Source: Lentibacter algarum
GTDB lineage: Bacteria; Pseudomonadota; Alphaproteobacteria; Rhodobacterales; Rhodobacteraceae
Assembly: GCF_018860975.1 (NCBI RefSeq)
Contig: NZ_JAHKQI010000005.1
Location: 62,001-126,000, forward strand
Direction of reading: 5' to 3'
DNA: 64,000 nucleotides
Shown: positions 34,971 through 45,225 of the stretch, piece by piece
Numbering within the stretch: the first letter of the stretch is position 1
How the letters are laid out: each line of letters opens with the position of its first letter
Notes under the pieces: generated by a model
What the model was told of the DNA's origin: nothing
Databases searched by the model: none
Seen by the model: only the letters and a program-made list of their open reading frames with translations
Program-made: the position numbers and the translations under genes

Positions 34971-37913
34971 TTAATGCTGTTCAGGAACCAATATCTCGCG
35001 TTTTCCAACATGATTTGCCGCCGAGATCAGGCCTTCTTCTTCCATCTGCTCCACGAGCTTCGCGGCTTTGTTATAGCCGATCGAAAGCTTGCGTTGGATG
35101 TAGGAGGTTGAGCATTTGCGATCTTTGATCACGATGGCGACTGCCTCGTCGTATTGCGCGTCCTCGCCGTCGGTGTTGCCACCAAGCCCAAGCACGGCGT
35201 CGATGTTGCCGGCGTTGTCGTCGGGCGGGCCTTGCACAACACCTGAGACATACTCAGGCGGGCCGTAGGCTTTGAGATGGTTGACGATTTCTTCAACTTC
35301 CTCATCAGCGACAAACGGGCCGTGGCAACGGGTTATCTTCGCGCCGCCAGCCATGTAGAGCATGTCGCCCATGCCGAGGAGTTGTTCGGCGCCCATCTCA
35401 CCAAGGATAGTGCGGCTGTCGATTTTCGACGTAACCTGAAACGAGATACGTGTCGGGAAGTTGGCTTTGATCGTGCCGGTGATCACGTCAACAGAGGGGC
35501 GTTGTGTTGCCATGATGATGTGAATACCTGAAGCACGGGCCATCTGAGCGAGGCGCTGGATGCAGGCTTCGATCTCTTTACCAGCGACCATCATCAAGTC
35601 GGCCATCTCATCGACGATAACGACGATGTAGGGCATTTTCTCGGGGATGATCTCTTCTGTCTCAAACACGGGTTCGCCAGTGTCGTCGTCAAACCCTGTC
35701 TGGACGGTGCGCGAGAATGTCTCGCCTTTGGCAAGCGCATCAGCGACGCGGCTGTTGTAGCCGTCGATGTTGCGCACGCCCATTTTTGACATCTTGCGGT
35801 AGCGCTCTTCCATTTCGCCGACTGTCCATTTGAGGGCAACAACGGCCTTCTTGGGGTCGGTTACAACAGGGGAGAGCAGATGCGGAATGCCGTCATAAAC
35901 CGAGAGTTCGAGCATCTTCGGGTCAATCATGATCATCCGGCACTCTTCAGGTGAAAGCTTGTAAAGCAGCGACAGGATCATGGTGTTGATCGCGACTGAT
36001 TTACCAGAGCCGGTTGTCCCCGCGATGAGCAGGTGAGGCATTTTGGCGAGGTTGGCAACAACCGGGTCGCCGCCAATGTCCTTGCCGAGAACAAGCGGGA
36101 GTTTGTGCGTGCCATCGCCAAAGTCGCGGCCAGAAAGGATCTCGCGGAAGTTAACCATCTCGCGGTTGTCGTTGGGCAGTTCGATACCGATAACCGAGCG
36201 GCCGGGAACCGTGCTGACACGGGCCGAAAGCGCTGACATCGAGCGGGCGATGTCGTCAGACAGGCCAATAACTCGCGACGCCTTGAGGCCCGGAGCAGGC
36301 TCAAGTTCATACATAGTCACAACGGGGCCGGGGCGGACAGAAACGATCTCGCCTTTGACGCCGTAGTCATCAAGCACGACTTCAAGCATGCGGGCGTTCT
36401 CTTCCAGCGCTTCATCAGACAGCTGGTGGCGCTTGATCGAAACAGGATCGGCGAGCAAGTTGAGTGGCGGCAGTTCGTAGGCAGGGCGGTTGTCTTCAAA
36501 CTTGAATTTTGGCTGCGCCTCGGCCTTGGCACGGGTTGAAACCGGTGCTGGCTTTTTGGGCGTGTGTTGAACAACCTTTTTGTGCTCGGGAACCGGAATT
36601 GCCATTGGTTGTGGAGCTGGCTGTGGGACTGGCTGTGGAGCTGCTTGAGGCGTCGGCTGTGCGGCTTCTTGGTAGAGCGGCTCCTCTATCAGCTCATCAT
36701 CATCCTGCGCAAATGCCATAGGTGCTTCGACAACTTCAGCCATAGGCTGCGCCATATGTGCGCCAGTGAGCGGAGGCTCTGGCGGAAGTTCGGATGTTGG
36801 CATGGCGTTGAGAACCAAGGGGTCGGGCCCACGGCCGCGGCCCATTGTGAGAGGCGTGACCGACTTGGCAATTACGTCGGGATCAGGAACTTCGCGCGAT
36901 TTGATGACATCAGCGATTTTGGCCTTGATGCGGTCATCAGCTGGGCCATGCTCGGCGGTATAGGTGTCAAAATGCGGCTCGGCCTCTACCAGTTCGGGCT
37001 CCGGCATTTCTGTCAGCTCGGGCTCTGAGCGGCGGATAAGGCCGGGCATGCGGGCCATTAGGCCAGGCTTGGCGTCAACTTCTGGAGCGGGCGCTGTCAT
37101 GGGCGGCTCGTTGTGAAGAGATGGCTCGGCTTGGGGTGTGTTTTCAAGCACTTGCACATCTTGCAAAGCAGCCCAATCGGCGGCTTCGGCGCGTTCGATA
37201 GCGCGTTGTTCGCGGCGCGCGCGGTTGCGCTCTTGCATGGCTCCAGCGGCAGAAACTGCGCCGGTTGCGGTGCGACCAAGCAGTGTCATCAAAGCTGCGT
37301 AAGCCATGATTGTGCCGATCATCAGGAAGCGGGCGAGGTAACGCAGCTCAACTCTTGTGAAGCCGAGAACGAAGGCGCCGAGCGTCAACATTGCTACGCC
37401 GAGAAGCAAGGAGATAACTTTGAGGCCAAAGGTTGCGCTGACAGGCAGGAGGCTGAGGAGGCTTCCGAGCACTGTGTCGCCAAACAAACCACCGAGGCCA
37501 AAGCTGTGTGTCCAGCTTTCGCTTGGCACGAGGGTTGCGGCGTAGATCGCTAGCAAAGCGATCCAGATGGGCGCGAAGATCAGGCGGCCAACGGCGCGTT
37601 CTTCGCCACGGTGTAGTGCGAAGCGGACGCCCCAAGCGGCGAGGGCGATAGCGATGCCCCAGCTGCCCCAACCGACGATCATAAACAGCGGTGCGGCAAT
37701 TGAAGCGCCAAAGCCGCCGAGCCAGTTTTGCACTGGCGCATCGGTTGCTGAAAGCCAAGAAGGATCAGACGGGGTATAGGAGGCGATCATCGCGGCGGCG
37801 GCGGCGGCCACTACCAGCAAAGCAATGCCGATCAGCTCTTTGCCGCGTTTTTCGATGGCCTGCGCCATGTTGCTGTCAAGAAGCGGATCACGTCCACGTG
37901 CCTGATATGCCAT
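34971..37913 (-). CDS. ftsK: DNA translocase FtsK
   Basis: A 980-residue divisome protein that pumps chromosome ends through the closing septum. Residues 1-220 hold four to five membrane helices. A linker (about 220-480) is rich in Pro, Gln and Glu, with short PQP/PAPQP repeats near 425-445. The motor has Walker A GTTGSGKS (Lys near 638) and Walker [13 protein letters not shown]. The C-terminal gamma winged helix ([19 protein letters not shown]) reads polar DNA motifs. Located 13 bp after the dapC-like gene. Confidence 0.97.
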   Translation of the reverse strand: MAYQARGRDPLLDSNMAQAIEKRGKELIGIALLVVAAAAAAMIASYTPSDPSWLSATDAPVQNWLGGFGASIAAPLFMIVGWGSWGIAIALAAWGVRFALHRGEERAVGRLIFAPIWIALLAIYAATLVPSESWTHSFGLGGLFGDTVLGSLLSLLPVSATFGLKVISLLLGVAMLTLGAFVLGFTRVELRYLARFLMIGTIMAYAALMTLLGRTATGAVSAAGAMQERNRARREQRAIERAEAADWAALQDVQVLENTPQAEPSLHNEPPMTAPAPEVDAKPGLMARMPGLIRRSEPELTEMPEPELVEAEPHFDTYTAEHGPADDRIKAKIADVIKSREVPDPDVIAKSVTPLTMGRGRGPDPLVLNAMPTSELPPEPPLTGAHMAQPMAEVVEAPMAFAQDDDELIEEPLYQEAAQPTPQAAPQPVPQPAPQPMAIPVPEHKKVVQHTPKKPAPVSTRAKAEAQPKFKFEDNRPAYELPPLNLLADPVSIKRHQLSDEALEENARMLEVVLDDYGVKGEIVSVRPGPVVTMYELEPAPGLKASRVIGLSDDIARSMSALSARVSTVPGRSVIGIELPNDNREMVNFREILSGRDFGDGTHKLPLVLGKDIGGDPVVANLAKMPHLLIAGTTGSGKSVAINTMILSLLYKLSPEECRMIMIDPKMLELSVYDGIPHLLSPVVTDPKKAVVALKWTVGEMEERYRKMSKMGVRNIDGYNSRVADALAKGETFSRTVQTGFDDDTGEPVFETEEIIPEKMPYIVVIVDEMADLMMVAGKEIEACIQRLAQMARASGIHIIMATQRPSVDVITGTIKANFPTRISFQVTSKIDSRTILGEMGAEQLLGMGDMLYMAGGAKITRCHGPFVADEEVEEIVNHLKAYGPPEYVSGVVQGPPDDNAGNIDAVLGLGGNTDGEDAQYDEAVAIVIKDRKCSTSYIQRKLSIGYNKAAKLVEQMEEEGLISAANHVGKREILVPEQH

Positions 37914-37926
37914 GTTTACCTCGTCC

Positions 37927-39105
37927 TTAGTTTTGGATGCAGTTTTTGAGCTTTTCCAAGCCTTGCTGCACGTCTTGTTTTGGGGCCACTAGTGCGACCC
38001 GGATGTATGATTTACCGGGGTTGTTCCCGTTCACGTCGCGGCTCAGATAAGCGCCGGGGAGCACCCGAACGCCTGTTTCTGTCCAGAGCTTGAGCGCTGC
38101 TTCTTCGCCATCTTCAACAGGAAGCCACAAGAAAAACCCAGCCTCAGGGCCTTGGTAGCCTTCGAAGTCTGCCAAGACTTTGTCGGCAACGGCAAACTTT
38201 TCTTGGTAGAGACGGCGGTTTTCGATCACATGCTCTTCATCGCTCCACGCGCGTGCGGCGACCGCCTGTAGGGGTGTCGGTAACGGCGCGCCAGCGAAGT
38301 TACGCAATTGCAGGAGCCGCGCGAGGCTTTTTGGCCCACCCGCAGCAAAGCCGGAACGCAGGCCGGGGAGGTTTGAGCGCTTTGAGAGCGAGTGAAAGAT
38401 CACCACGCGCTCGGGGTGAGCGTTCATTTCGGCGGCGACTTCCAACGCGCTGGGCGGCGGCGTGTCGCGGTAGATTTCTGAATAGCATTCATCAGAGAAA
38501 ATCTGAAAGTCGAACACTTCACCCAGGTTGATGAGGTCGCGTAGATACTCGCGAGAAGCAACAGCGCCTTGCGGGTTTGACGGCGAACAAATGAACACTG
38601 CGGCGGTTTTTTTGAGGATGTCGGTTGGCAGGCCTGCAAAATCAGGCAGATATCCGGTGCTGCGAGTGGCTGGCACGAACACGGGGTTCGCCCCGATAGA
38701 CGCCGCGCCGACAGCGTACACCTGATAGAACGGGTTGGGCATCAGGATGTTTGGCGTGTCACCGAACTTCTTTTCGGGAACCAGCGCCATACAAGCATTG
38801 TAAAGCCCTTCACGAGTGCCATTGAGTGAGAGGATCTGGCTGGCAGCATCGGTTTTGACGGAAAACCGGCGCTCGATCCAACCCGAGATCGCGGTAAGCA
38901 AAGCTTCACTACCGTCGTTGCGCGGATAGTTGTTGAACCCGTCGATATTGGCGGCGAGTTCGTCTTTAACCCAAGCAGGAAAGGGATGTTTTGGCTCACC
39001 GATGGTCATATGCACGGGCTCACCGCCAGCTGGATGATGATCCAACAGGGCGCGCAAACGCGGGAACGCATAGGCCGGAAGGTTCGAAAACCGCTCGGGA
39101 AACAT
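37927..39105 (-). CDS. dapC: Class I/II aminotransferase, probable succinyldiaminopimelate transaminase
   Basis: A 392-residue fold-type I PLP enzyme. PLP contacts: SPSNPQG (near residue 174), SDECYSEIY (204) and the lysine in [11 protein letters not shown] (Lys242). The overall pattern fits DapC of the lysine/diaminopimelate pathway, though related aminotransferases share these features. It precedes ftsK in one leftward unit, linking a cell-wall precursor enzyme with division. Confidence 0.8.
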   Translation of the reverse strand: MFPERFSNLPAYAFPRLRALLDHHPAGGEPVHMTIGEPKHPFPAWVKDELAANIDGFNNYPRNDGSEALLTAISGWIERRFSVKTDAASQILSLNGTREGLYNACMALVPEKKFGDTPNILMPNPFYQVYAVGAASIGANPVFVPATRSTGYLPDFAGLPTDILKKTAAVFICSPSNPQGAVASREYLRDLINLGEVFDFQIFSDECYSEIYRDTPPPSALEVAAEMNAHPERVVIFHSLSKRSNLPGLRSGFAAGGPKSLARLLQLRNFAGAPLPTPLQAVAARAWSDEEHVIENRRLYQEKFAVADKVLADFEGYQGPEAGFFLWLPVEDGEEAALKLWTETGVRVLPGAYLSRDVNGNNPGKSYIRVALVAPKQDVQQGLEKLKNCIQN

Positions 39106-39143
39106 AGTAATACTGCCTCAAGTTCAGGGTCATTAACGCCCTG

Positions 39144-39155
39144 TTTGAATTCAAA
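39144..39155. promoter_or_regulatory. 12-bp perfect palindrome upstream of dapC
   Basis: TTTGAATTCAAA lies 39 bp before the dapC-like start and 72 bp after the amidase stop. Its symmetry and position suit a regulator site; a chance palindrome is possible. Confidence 0.3.
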
Positions 39156-39226
39156 TTACTCAAGGTGCGGCGGCGCGTCCAGAAAAACTACGTGAATTCA
39201 GACAGTTTGTGGCATTTCGGCCAATG

Positions 39227-40555
39227 TTAAGAGAGCGCCGTTTCAGCGGCGGCGGCGATGCGCAGCAGCTTTTCCTCTGCAAACGGCGCGCCCATGAAGG
39301 AGATACCACAGCTCGGAACGCCTGTTGGTAGAGTTATCGTCGACAAGCCAAGCACGTTTCCAATGCGGGTGTTGCGCAATGCGAGCAGGTTTTCAGTGAC
39401 GTAATAGTCATGATCTGACAGGAGACGCTCGATATTTGGTGGCATGATCGGGGAGGTGGGCACCAAGACGGCATCATATCGGGCAACACGGGCAGCCCAT
39501 GTTGCGCGCGCGGTATCAAGAGCGTGCCAAGCGGCAACATAGTCGGGTGCAGCAAACTCGGCACCCGCACGGAAGCGGGCAAGAATTTCGCCAAACATTT
39601 TTTCCGGTGCGGCTTCGATCGTGTCTTTCCATGTGCCGTAGGCTTCGGAGGTGAATAGCACAGCGGTTTTGCTCATGGCGTCGACAACTTCTGGCGCTTC
39701 GATGTGTTCGATACTTGCACCTGCCGCCGAGAGGCGCCCAACAGCACTTTGAAAAGCGTCACGGGGCGCATCGCGGATGTCGTCAAAGGCGAGGGTATCA
39801 AGAATTGCAAAGCGGCGATTTTTGAGGGAGGCATCAGCGAGGTCGATCGGGTCGCGGCCCTCTAGTGCGGCGAGCATCAGCGCGGCATCTTCGACGGTGC
39901 GACAGAGCGGGCCGATGGTGTCGAACTTTGCACAAAGCGGCACAACACCATTGAGAGGCAGGCGCTCGGAAGTTGTTTTGAGGCCGACAAGATCGTTCCA
40001 GGCCGAGGGGATGCGAACAGAACCGCCTGTGTCAGAGCCAATGCCGCAAGGCGCGAGGTTGAATGCAACCGAGGTTGCTGCACCCGAGGACGAGCCGCCG
40101 GAAACAGCCTCGTGGTCATTCACACAGGGCGAAGTTTCGGTGACGGGGTTAAGGCCGAGTCCGGAAAAAGCCAGCTCGCTCATGTGGGTTTTGCCGAGGC
40201 AGACAAGGCCCGCTTGAGTGGCATTTTGGAGCACGAGGGCGTCAGTGGTTGGCACGCGGCCTTTGAGCAGGGCTGTGCCTGCTTCGGTGGTTGTGCCTGC
40301 TGTATCAAACAAGTCTTTCCAGCTGATCGGCACACCGTCAAGCAGACCGCGTCGCAAGCCAGCTTTCGCACGATCAGAAGCGGCTTGCGCTTCGGTCAGG
40401 GCGCGTTCTTCAGTGAGGCGAGCATAGATGCGGCTCTGCATCGGATGGGCTTTGATGGCGGTGAGGTAGGTTTGCGTTAGCTCAACAGGATCAATCTCTC
40501 CGGCGGCAATTCCGCGGCCGAGATCACCCATGCTCATTGTCAGCCAGTCTTGCAT
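39227..40555 (-). CDS. Amidase-signature hydrolase
   Basis: A 442-residue enzyme with the Ser-cisSer-Lys triad: Lys80 in SWKDLFDT, the GGSSSG serines at 155-157 and the nucleophile Ser179 in GSDTGGSVRIP. It hydrolyses an amide of unknown identity; members include aryl-acylamidases, GatA and AtzF-like enzymes. No gatB or gatC is nearby, so it is not the glutamyl-tRNA amidotransferase subunit. Divergent from the hydroxylase gene. Confidence 0.9.
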   Translation of the reverse strand: MQDWLTMSMGDLGRGIAAGEIDPVELTQTYLTAIKAHPMQSRIYARLTEERALTEAQAASDRAKAGLRRGLLDGVPISWKDLFDTAGTTTEAGTALLKGRVPTTDALVLQNATQAGLVCLGKTHMSELAFSGLGLNPVTETSPCVNDHEAVSGGSSSGAATSVAFNLAPCGIGSDTGGSVRIPSAWNDLVGLKTTSERLPLNGVVPLCAKFDTIGPLCRTVEDAALMLAALEGRDPIDLADASLKNRRFAILDTLAFDDIRDAPRDAFQSAVGRLSAAGASIEHIEAPEVVDAMSKTAVLFTSEAYGTWKDTIEAAPEKMFGEILARFRAGAEFAAPDYVAAWHALDTARATWAARVARYDAVLVPTSPIMPPNIERLLSDHDYYVTENLLALRNTRIGNVLGLSTITLPTGVPSCGISFMGAPFAEEKLLRIAAAAETALS

Positions 40556-40642
40556 TTGCCTTGCTCCTTCGCGCGTGTTGGTGTGACCGTAGCGACAGAG
40601 TGCAGCATGGACAATCCCGCAGCGACAGGCATATTGCAGGGT

Positions 40643-41857
40643 ATGAAATACGACAGTGATATTGTGATCGTCGGCGGTGGGTTAAATGGCCCTGCGCTAG
40701 CCTTGGCTCTTGCGGCTCAGGGGCATCAAGTTTGCATCATTGATGCCCAGCCCGAGACCCTGCGCAAGAACGCTGCGTTTGACGGGCGTTCATATGCTTT
40801 GGCACTGGCCTCCAAGAGGCTTCTGGCGCGGCTTGGTATCTGGGAGCAAGTCGCGGGACACGCCGAAGCGATGCAGGAAATCAAGGCCAGTGACGGGCGC
40901 GCAGGCGAGGGGCCTTCGCCCTTGTCGCTGCACTTTGAGCGGGGCGAGCTTGAGGAAGGCCCGATGGGCTATATGCTTGAAGACCGTTACTTGCGGCGGG
41001 CCTTGCTTGAGGCGGTTGCGGCGCAGGAGCTTGTCGAGATGCTGCACGATGAAGTTGTTGAGCAGGATGTGACCGAGCAAGGCGCTTGGCTGACTTTAGC
41101 TTCTGGCAAGGTTCTGAGCACGCGACTGATTGTTGGAGCTGATGGACGTGCTTCGGGCACGGCCGAGAGAGCTGGCATCAAGCGCACGGGCTGGGACTAT
41201 GGCCAGACGGCGCTGGTTTGTGCGCTTAAGCATGAGTTACCGCATGACGGCATTGCACATCAGTTTTTCATGCCGAACGGGCCGCTGGCTATTTTGCCAT
41301 TGCCCGACAATCGCGTGTCGATCGTATGGTCAGAGAAAACCGGTATAGCTGCCGAGATCAATGCACTGTCCGACGAAGATTATCTGCAAGTTTTGCGGCC
41401 AAGGTTTGGCGACTTTCTCGGTAAGATCAGCCTTGATGGCAAACGCTTTTCCTACCCACTCAAACTGACCATTGCCAACCATTTTGTTGCTGAGCGCGTG
41501 GCCCTTGTTGGTGACGCTGCGCATGGGATGCATCCGATTGCAGGGCAGGGCCTGAACGCCGGTCTGCGTGATGTTGCTGCGTTGGCGCATGTGATTGCAC
41601 ACGCCGGAATGATTGGCGAAGACTTTGCCAGCCTGCTGGTTTTACAGCGCTTTCAAGAATGGCGGCGCTTTGATACCGCGACGCTGGCGGCGGCGACTGA
41701 CCTGTCAAACAAGCTGTTCTCAAACGACAACCCGCTGCTGCGCCTCGGACGTGACATTGGCATGGGCGTGATCAACGCACTGCCCGCTGTGAAACGCAGT
41801 TTTGTGCGCGAGGCGGCAGGGCTGTCGGGCGAACTGCCTGATTTGATGAAATCCTAA
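40643..41857 (+). CDS. UbiH/UbiF/Coq6-type FAD monooxygenase (ubiquinone synthesis)
   Basis: A 404-residue flavin hydroxylase with IVIVGGGLNGPALALAL (residues 7-23), the DG motif region LIVGADGRASG (near 181) and the UbiH signature ALVGDAAHGMHPIAGQGLN. It hydroxylates a ring position of the ubiquinone precursor; which one cannot be decided here. Start at 40643 gives the typical N-terminus; ATGs at 40550 and 40607 would add unrelated residues. Confidence 0.88.
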   Translation: MKYDSDIVIVGGGLNGPALALALAAQGHQVCIIDAQPETLRKNAAFDGRSYALALASKRLLARLGIWEQVAGHAEAMQEIKASDGRAGEGPSPLSLHFERGELEEGPMGYMLEDRYLRRALLEAVAAQELVEMLHDEVVEQDVTEQGAWLTLASGKVLSTRLIVGADGRASGTAERAGIKRTGWDYGQTALVCALKHELPHDGIAHQFFMPNGPLAILPLPDNRVSIVWSEKTGIAAEINALSDEDYLQVLRPRFGDFLGKISLDGKRFSYPLKLTIANHFVAERVALVGDAAHGMHPIAGQGLNAGLRDVAALAHVIAHAGMIGEDFASLLVLQRFQEWRRFDTATLAAATDLSNKLFSNDNPLLRLGRDIGMGVINALPAVKRSFVREAAGLSGELPDLMKS

Positions 41858-41910
41858 CTCCATAAAAACATGCTTGGTGGTTTTCCTACGTAGGCGTAGC
41901 ATGTGACAAT

Positions 41911-41941
41911 CTGGCACAGGTAGGCCAGATGCGTGTATAAA
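41911..41941 (+). promoter_or_regulatory. Weak candidate promoter of the symporter gene
   Basis: CTGGCA and TGTATA are separated by 17 bases, ending 16 bp before the start codon. Only four of six bases match TTGACA. A palindrome CCTACGTAGG lies just upstream at 41885-41894 and may be a regulator site. Confidence 0.3.
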
Positions 41942-41957
41942 AAAGTGGAGGGATATT

Positions 41958-43304
41958 ATGACTTGGTGGCACTCAGCTACTCTCACAACAAAGATCGTCT
42001 ATGCGATGCTCGCAGGGCTTGTTGTTGGGCTGGCGATAAATTTGACTTACGGCGTGAACGGAATGGTTCAACCTGGCGTTAGCGGGTTCTCGGATTTTAT
42101 GGTTTACGGCGTGTTCCATACGTTCGGGAAAATGTTCGTTTCGGCGCTCAAGATGCTGGTTGTTCCGCTGGTGACCTTCTCGCTGATCTGCGGTGTTCTG
42201 GGCATTGGCGACATTCGCGTGCTGGGCCGTGTCGGCGGCAAGTCGGTGTTCTTTTACCTGCTGACAACAGCGATCGCGATTGCAACTGCGATCATCATCG
42301 CTTCGGTTCTCAACATTGGTGCCGGCTTTGAGCAAGGTTCTGTTGCGGTCAAGGAAGTGACGGCCAAGGATGCACCTTCGCTGGCGGATGTGTTGATCAA
42401 CATTGTTCCAACCAACCCAATTCAGGCGATGGCGAACGGCTCTATGTTGCCGATCATTTTCTTCGCTGTGCTTGTCGGCATTTCGATGCTGATGATGGGC
42501 AAAGAGGGCAAAGGCCTGCAAGACTTTGCAATGAAGATGAACGACTTGATGATGAACATGGTGAAGATCGTCATGTCATTTGCGCCTTATGGTGTGTTCT
42601 TCCTGATCGCGAAAACCTTTGCTGAAAACGGCCCGGCGATGTTCATGCCGCTGATCGGCTATGTCATTGCATTGCTTGGCTCGCTGGCGTTCCACTGTTT
42701 TGTGACGCTGATGTTGCTGCTGAAGCTGTTCAGTGGCCTCAGCCCGATGACGTTCCTGCGCAAGATTCGCCCTGCACAGACGTTTGCTTTTTCGACAGCA
42801 AGCTCGAACGCGACGATCCCGGCAACGCTGAGTGCGGTGACAAACCGTGTTGGTGTGCATCCTTCTGTTGGTTCTTTCACAGTGCCGTTCGGCGCGACGA
42901 TCAACATGGACGGCACCGCGATCATGCAGGGTGTGGCGACCGTGTTTATCGCCAACGTCTACGGTGTTGAGCTTGGTGTTGGGGGCTACCTAACGGTTAT
43001 TCTGATGGCGGTTCTGGCTTCAATCGGCACCGCCGGTGTGCCGGGTGTTGGCATGGTTATGCTGACCATGGTTCTCACGCAAGTTGGCCTTCCGGTTGAA
43101 GCCGTTGGCATGCTCTTGGGTGTTGATCGCCTGATGGACATGTGCCGGACAGCCGTGAACGTGACGGGCGATGCGGTTGTTTCGTCGATCGTGGCCAAGG
43201 GCGAAGGCAAGTTGGATATGGATATATTCAACAACCCTGATGCAGGCATAATCATGGACTCCGATTTGCCGCATGTCGACGATGAGGGCCACTTTGTAAG
43301 CTAA
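41958..43304 (+). CDS. Dicarboxylate/amino acid:cation symporter (SDF/DAACS family)
   Basis: A 448-residue inner-membrane symporter of the GltP/DctA type, driven by H+ or Na+. Seen: the serine-rich hairpin AFSTASSNATIPATL, the substrate-binding NMDGTAIMQG (near residue 317) and the last-helix region DRLMDMCRTAVNVTGDAV with the conserved Asp, Arg and Asn. Substrate is probably glutamate, aspartate or C4-dicarboxylates; these cannot be separated by eye. Preceded by GGAGGGAT and followed by a strong terminator. Confidence 0.93.
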   Translation: MTWWHSATLTTKIVYAMLAGLVVGLAINLTYGVNGMVQPGVSGFSDFMVYGVFHTFGKMFVSALKMLVVPLVTFSLICGVLGIGDIRVLGRVGGKSVFFYLLTTAIAIATAIIIASVLNIGAGFEQGSVAVKEVTAKDAPSLADVLINIVPTNPIQAMANGSMLPIIFFAVLVGISMLMMGKEGKGLQDFAMKMNDLMMNMVKIVMSFAPYGVFFLIAKTFAENGPAMFMPLIGYVIALLGSLAFHCFVTLMLLLKLFSGLSPMTFLRKIRPAQTFAFSTASSNATIPATLSAVTNRVGVHPSVGSFTVPFGATINMDGTAIMQGVATVFIANVYGVELGVGGYLTVILMAVLASIGTAGVPGVGMVMLTMVLTQVGLPVEAVGMLLGVDRLMDMCRTAVNVTGDAVVSSIVAKGEGKLDMDIFNNPDAGIIMDSDLPHVDDEGHFVS

Positions 43305-43324
43305 GGCTTATGCGCTAAAACCAC

Positions 43325-43354
43325 AAAGGCCGGCCAGTAACATGGCCGGCCTTT
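43325..43354. terminator. Bidirectional terminator between the symporter and Trm112 genes
   Basis: A perfect 12-bp stem (AAAGGCCGGCCA with TGGCCGGCCTTT) and a 6-base loop, flanked by A and T runs. It serves the symporter on the plus strand and probably the Trm112 unit on the minus strand. Confidence 0.9.
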
Positions 43355-43369
43355 TGCTTTTGTAATGAG

Positions 43370-43561
43370 TTAATCTTCGATCTTGCGGGCTTCGCTGAAC
43401 AGCATCACCGGGATGCCATCGCGGATCGGATAGGCGAGGAACTCGGAAGCGCTGATCAGCTCTTGCGCCTCGGCGTCATACTCAAGCCGGCCTTGGGACA
43501 CGGGGCACACGAGAGCCTCAAGCATGCGGCGGTCAAACGGTTGTGCGGGTGCATCTGTCAT
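43370..43561 (-). CDS. Trm112-family small protein (UPF0434)
   Basis: A 63-residue protein with the Trm112 pattern [17 protein letters not shown] and [12 protein letters not shown]. In bacteria these may activate methyltransferases, as Trm112 does in eukaryotes. Only the first zinc cysteine is visible, as in many short bacterial members. ATGA overlap with the LON gene upstream. Confidence 0.9.
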   Translation of the reverse strand: MTDAPAQPFDRRMLEALVCPVSQGRLEYDAEAQELISASEFLAYPIRDGIPVMLFSEARKIED

Positions 43562-44202
43562 TGGATGAGGTCCTCGTCATTGCCGCCGTGCAAGGCGAAC
43601 TCGATCAATGTGATAAGTGTTTCACGGCGTGTCGACAAGGAGGGTGCTTCGAGCAGGGCTTGCTTATCTTCGGGCGCGAACTCAAGCAGCATCGAGAGCG
43701 AGTTAATGAGCAACTCATCCTCGGCTTCTTTCAGTGTGTCCCAATCAGTGTTGAGGCTTTGCGACGACAGATAGCGGCCCAATAGCTCAAGAAACTTTGC
43801 GCGGTCAAAGGCTGGGTCGTGCTCGACGGGGCCGGTGTCCTGTTCGAACCCGTCCCAGTCTACCCGCGCACGGCGGTAGGGGGTGAAGCCTTCGATCTCT
43901 TCCAAAATGCGGTAACGTGATACGCCTGTGAGGGTGACCATGTAGCGGCCATCATCTGTTTCGGTGAACTGGGTGATGCGGCCTGCGCAGCCGATTGTGC
44001 TCAACATTTCTTCCTCGCGGCCGGGGATGCTGAGCGGTTGGATCATCGCGATCAAGCGGTCAGGGGTTTTGAGGACATCATCCAGCATTGCAAGGTAGCG
44101 CGGCTCGAAGATGTGCAAAGGCATGTTGGAACGCGGCAGCAACAGCGCGCCCGGAAGCGGGAAGATTGGGATCACCTCGGGCAGGGTCAGGGGCGTTTGC
44201 AT
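43558..44202 (-). CDS. LON substrate-binding-domain protein (no protease)
   Basis: A 214-residue protein with the N-terminal Lon domain: [26 protein letters not shown] (in two parts, residues 11-36) and GCAGRITQF near residue 70. The AAA+ and protease parts of Lon are missing, as in the known stand-alone family. Role unknown, perhaps protein-substrate recognition. Middle gene of the thioredoxin-LON-Trm112 unit. Confidence 0.9.
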   Translation of the reverse strand: MQTPLTLPEVIPIFPLPGALLLPRSNMPLHIFEPRYLAMLDDVLKTPDRLIAMIQPLSIPGREEEMLSTIGCAGRITQFTETDDGRYMVTLTGVSRYRILEEIEGFTPYRRARVDWDGFEQDTGPVEHDPAFDRAKFLELLGRYLSSQSLNTDWDTLKEAEDELLINSLSMLLEFAPEDKQALLEAPSLSTRRETLITLIEFALHGGNDEDLIQ

Positions 44203-44229
44203 GTGTTTAGCTTAGCCTTGAGCGCTGCT

Positions 44230-45162
44230 TTAGATCAAGATCATCGAGCCGAGCTTTCGACGGCCATTGAGCGCAATCGGGTCTTGCGGGGGCAAGGCGT
44301 CAAAGATGGTGAACAGCTGAAGCCTTGCCGCGTTGTCGTTCCACTCGCGGTCACGGCGGAAGAGTTCGAGCAACTCGGTTACGGCTTCCTCAACCTGGCC
44401 CGCCGCTTGCAGGGCATTGGCGTAGTCGTAGCGCGCCTGGTGGTCGTCGGGGTTTGCCTCAACTGCGGCTTTCAACTCGGCAACGGGGCCAGCATCGGCG
44501 GCCTGTTTGGCAAGCTCAAGCTGGGCGCGCGCGGCTTCAAGCTCGGGCGCTGCGCTGATCTCGGCCGGCGCGCCGTTGAGCACCGCCTCGGCTTGCTCGG
44601 TATCGTCTTGTGCCAGATGCGCACGGATCAAGCCACCATAGGCAGCGGCGCTAACCGGGTCTTCCTCGATGACCGCAGCGAAAATCTGTGCGGCGTCTTC
44701 GGGGTTGCCTTCGGTCAACATTTCCTCAGCCGCTTCAAGCGCGCCGGCGAGACCACCAGATGTGTCGCCACCTGCGGCCTCGATCATCTTGTTGAGGAAG
44801 GCATCAAGCTCGGATGCGGGCACAGCACCTTGAAACATATCGACAGGCTTGCCTTGGAAGAAGCCAACAACTGTCGGAACCGATTGAATAGGCAGGCCTT
44901 GCTGGGCGAGCATTTGCGCGAGGCGTTGCTCTTTATCAACGTCGATTTTTGCCAGTTTCACCGCGCCGTTCAGCTTGGTAACCGCCGCTTCAAGCATCGG
45001 GATAAGTTGCTTGCAAGGGCCGCACCATGTTGCCCAAAAGTCAACGATCACGGGCACTTCTTGCGAGCCGTCGATCACTTCTTGCATAAAGTTTTCTTCG
45101 GTCACGTCGATGATCAGGTTCGCTGCTGTATCAGCAGGCTGGCTCAGGTTCAGGTCCATCAT
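44230..45162 (-). CDS. Thioredoxin with TPR tail (YbbN/CnoX type)
   Basis: A 310-residue protein: thioredoxin domain (about residues 16-120) with WCGPC (Cys47 and Cys50), then TPR-like helices to the end, as in YbbN/CnoX. E. coli CnoX lost a standard CGPC site, whereas Caulobacter-type proteins keep it, so this one may be both holdase and redox-active. The ATG at 45162 is preferred because AAGGA lies just upstream; the earlier in-frame codon at 45177 is TTG. Followed by LON and Trm112 genes. Confidence 0.92.
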   Translation of the reverse strand: MMDLNLSQPADTAANLIIDVTEENFMQEVIDGSQEVPVIVDFWATWCGPCKQLIPMLEAAVTKLNGAVKLAKIDVDKEQRLAQMLAQQGLPIQSVPTVVGFFQGKPVDMFQGAVPASELDAFLNKMIEAAGGDTSGGLAGALEAAEEMLTEGNPEDAAQIFAAVIEEDPVSAAAYGGLIRAHLAQDDTEQAEAVLNGAPAEISAAPELEAARAQLELAKQAADAGPVAELKAAVEANPDDHQARYDYANALQAAGQVEEAVTELLELFRRDREWNDNAARLQLFTIFDALPPQDPIALNGRRKLGSMILI

Positions 45163-45225
45163 GGTGGTGTCCTTCAAGTTAGGTGTTGCCAGTTAGATGA
45201 GGTATCAAGCGGCGCGTTGCAAGGG

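Noticed and set aside
41911-41926. Sigma-54 promoter before the symporter gene (TGGCAC)
   Set aside because: The downstream TTGC element is missing at the required distance.
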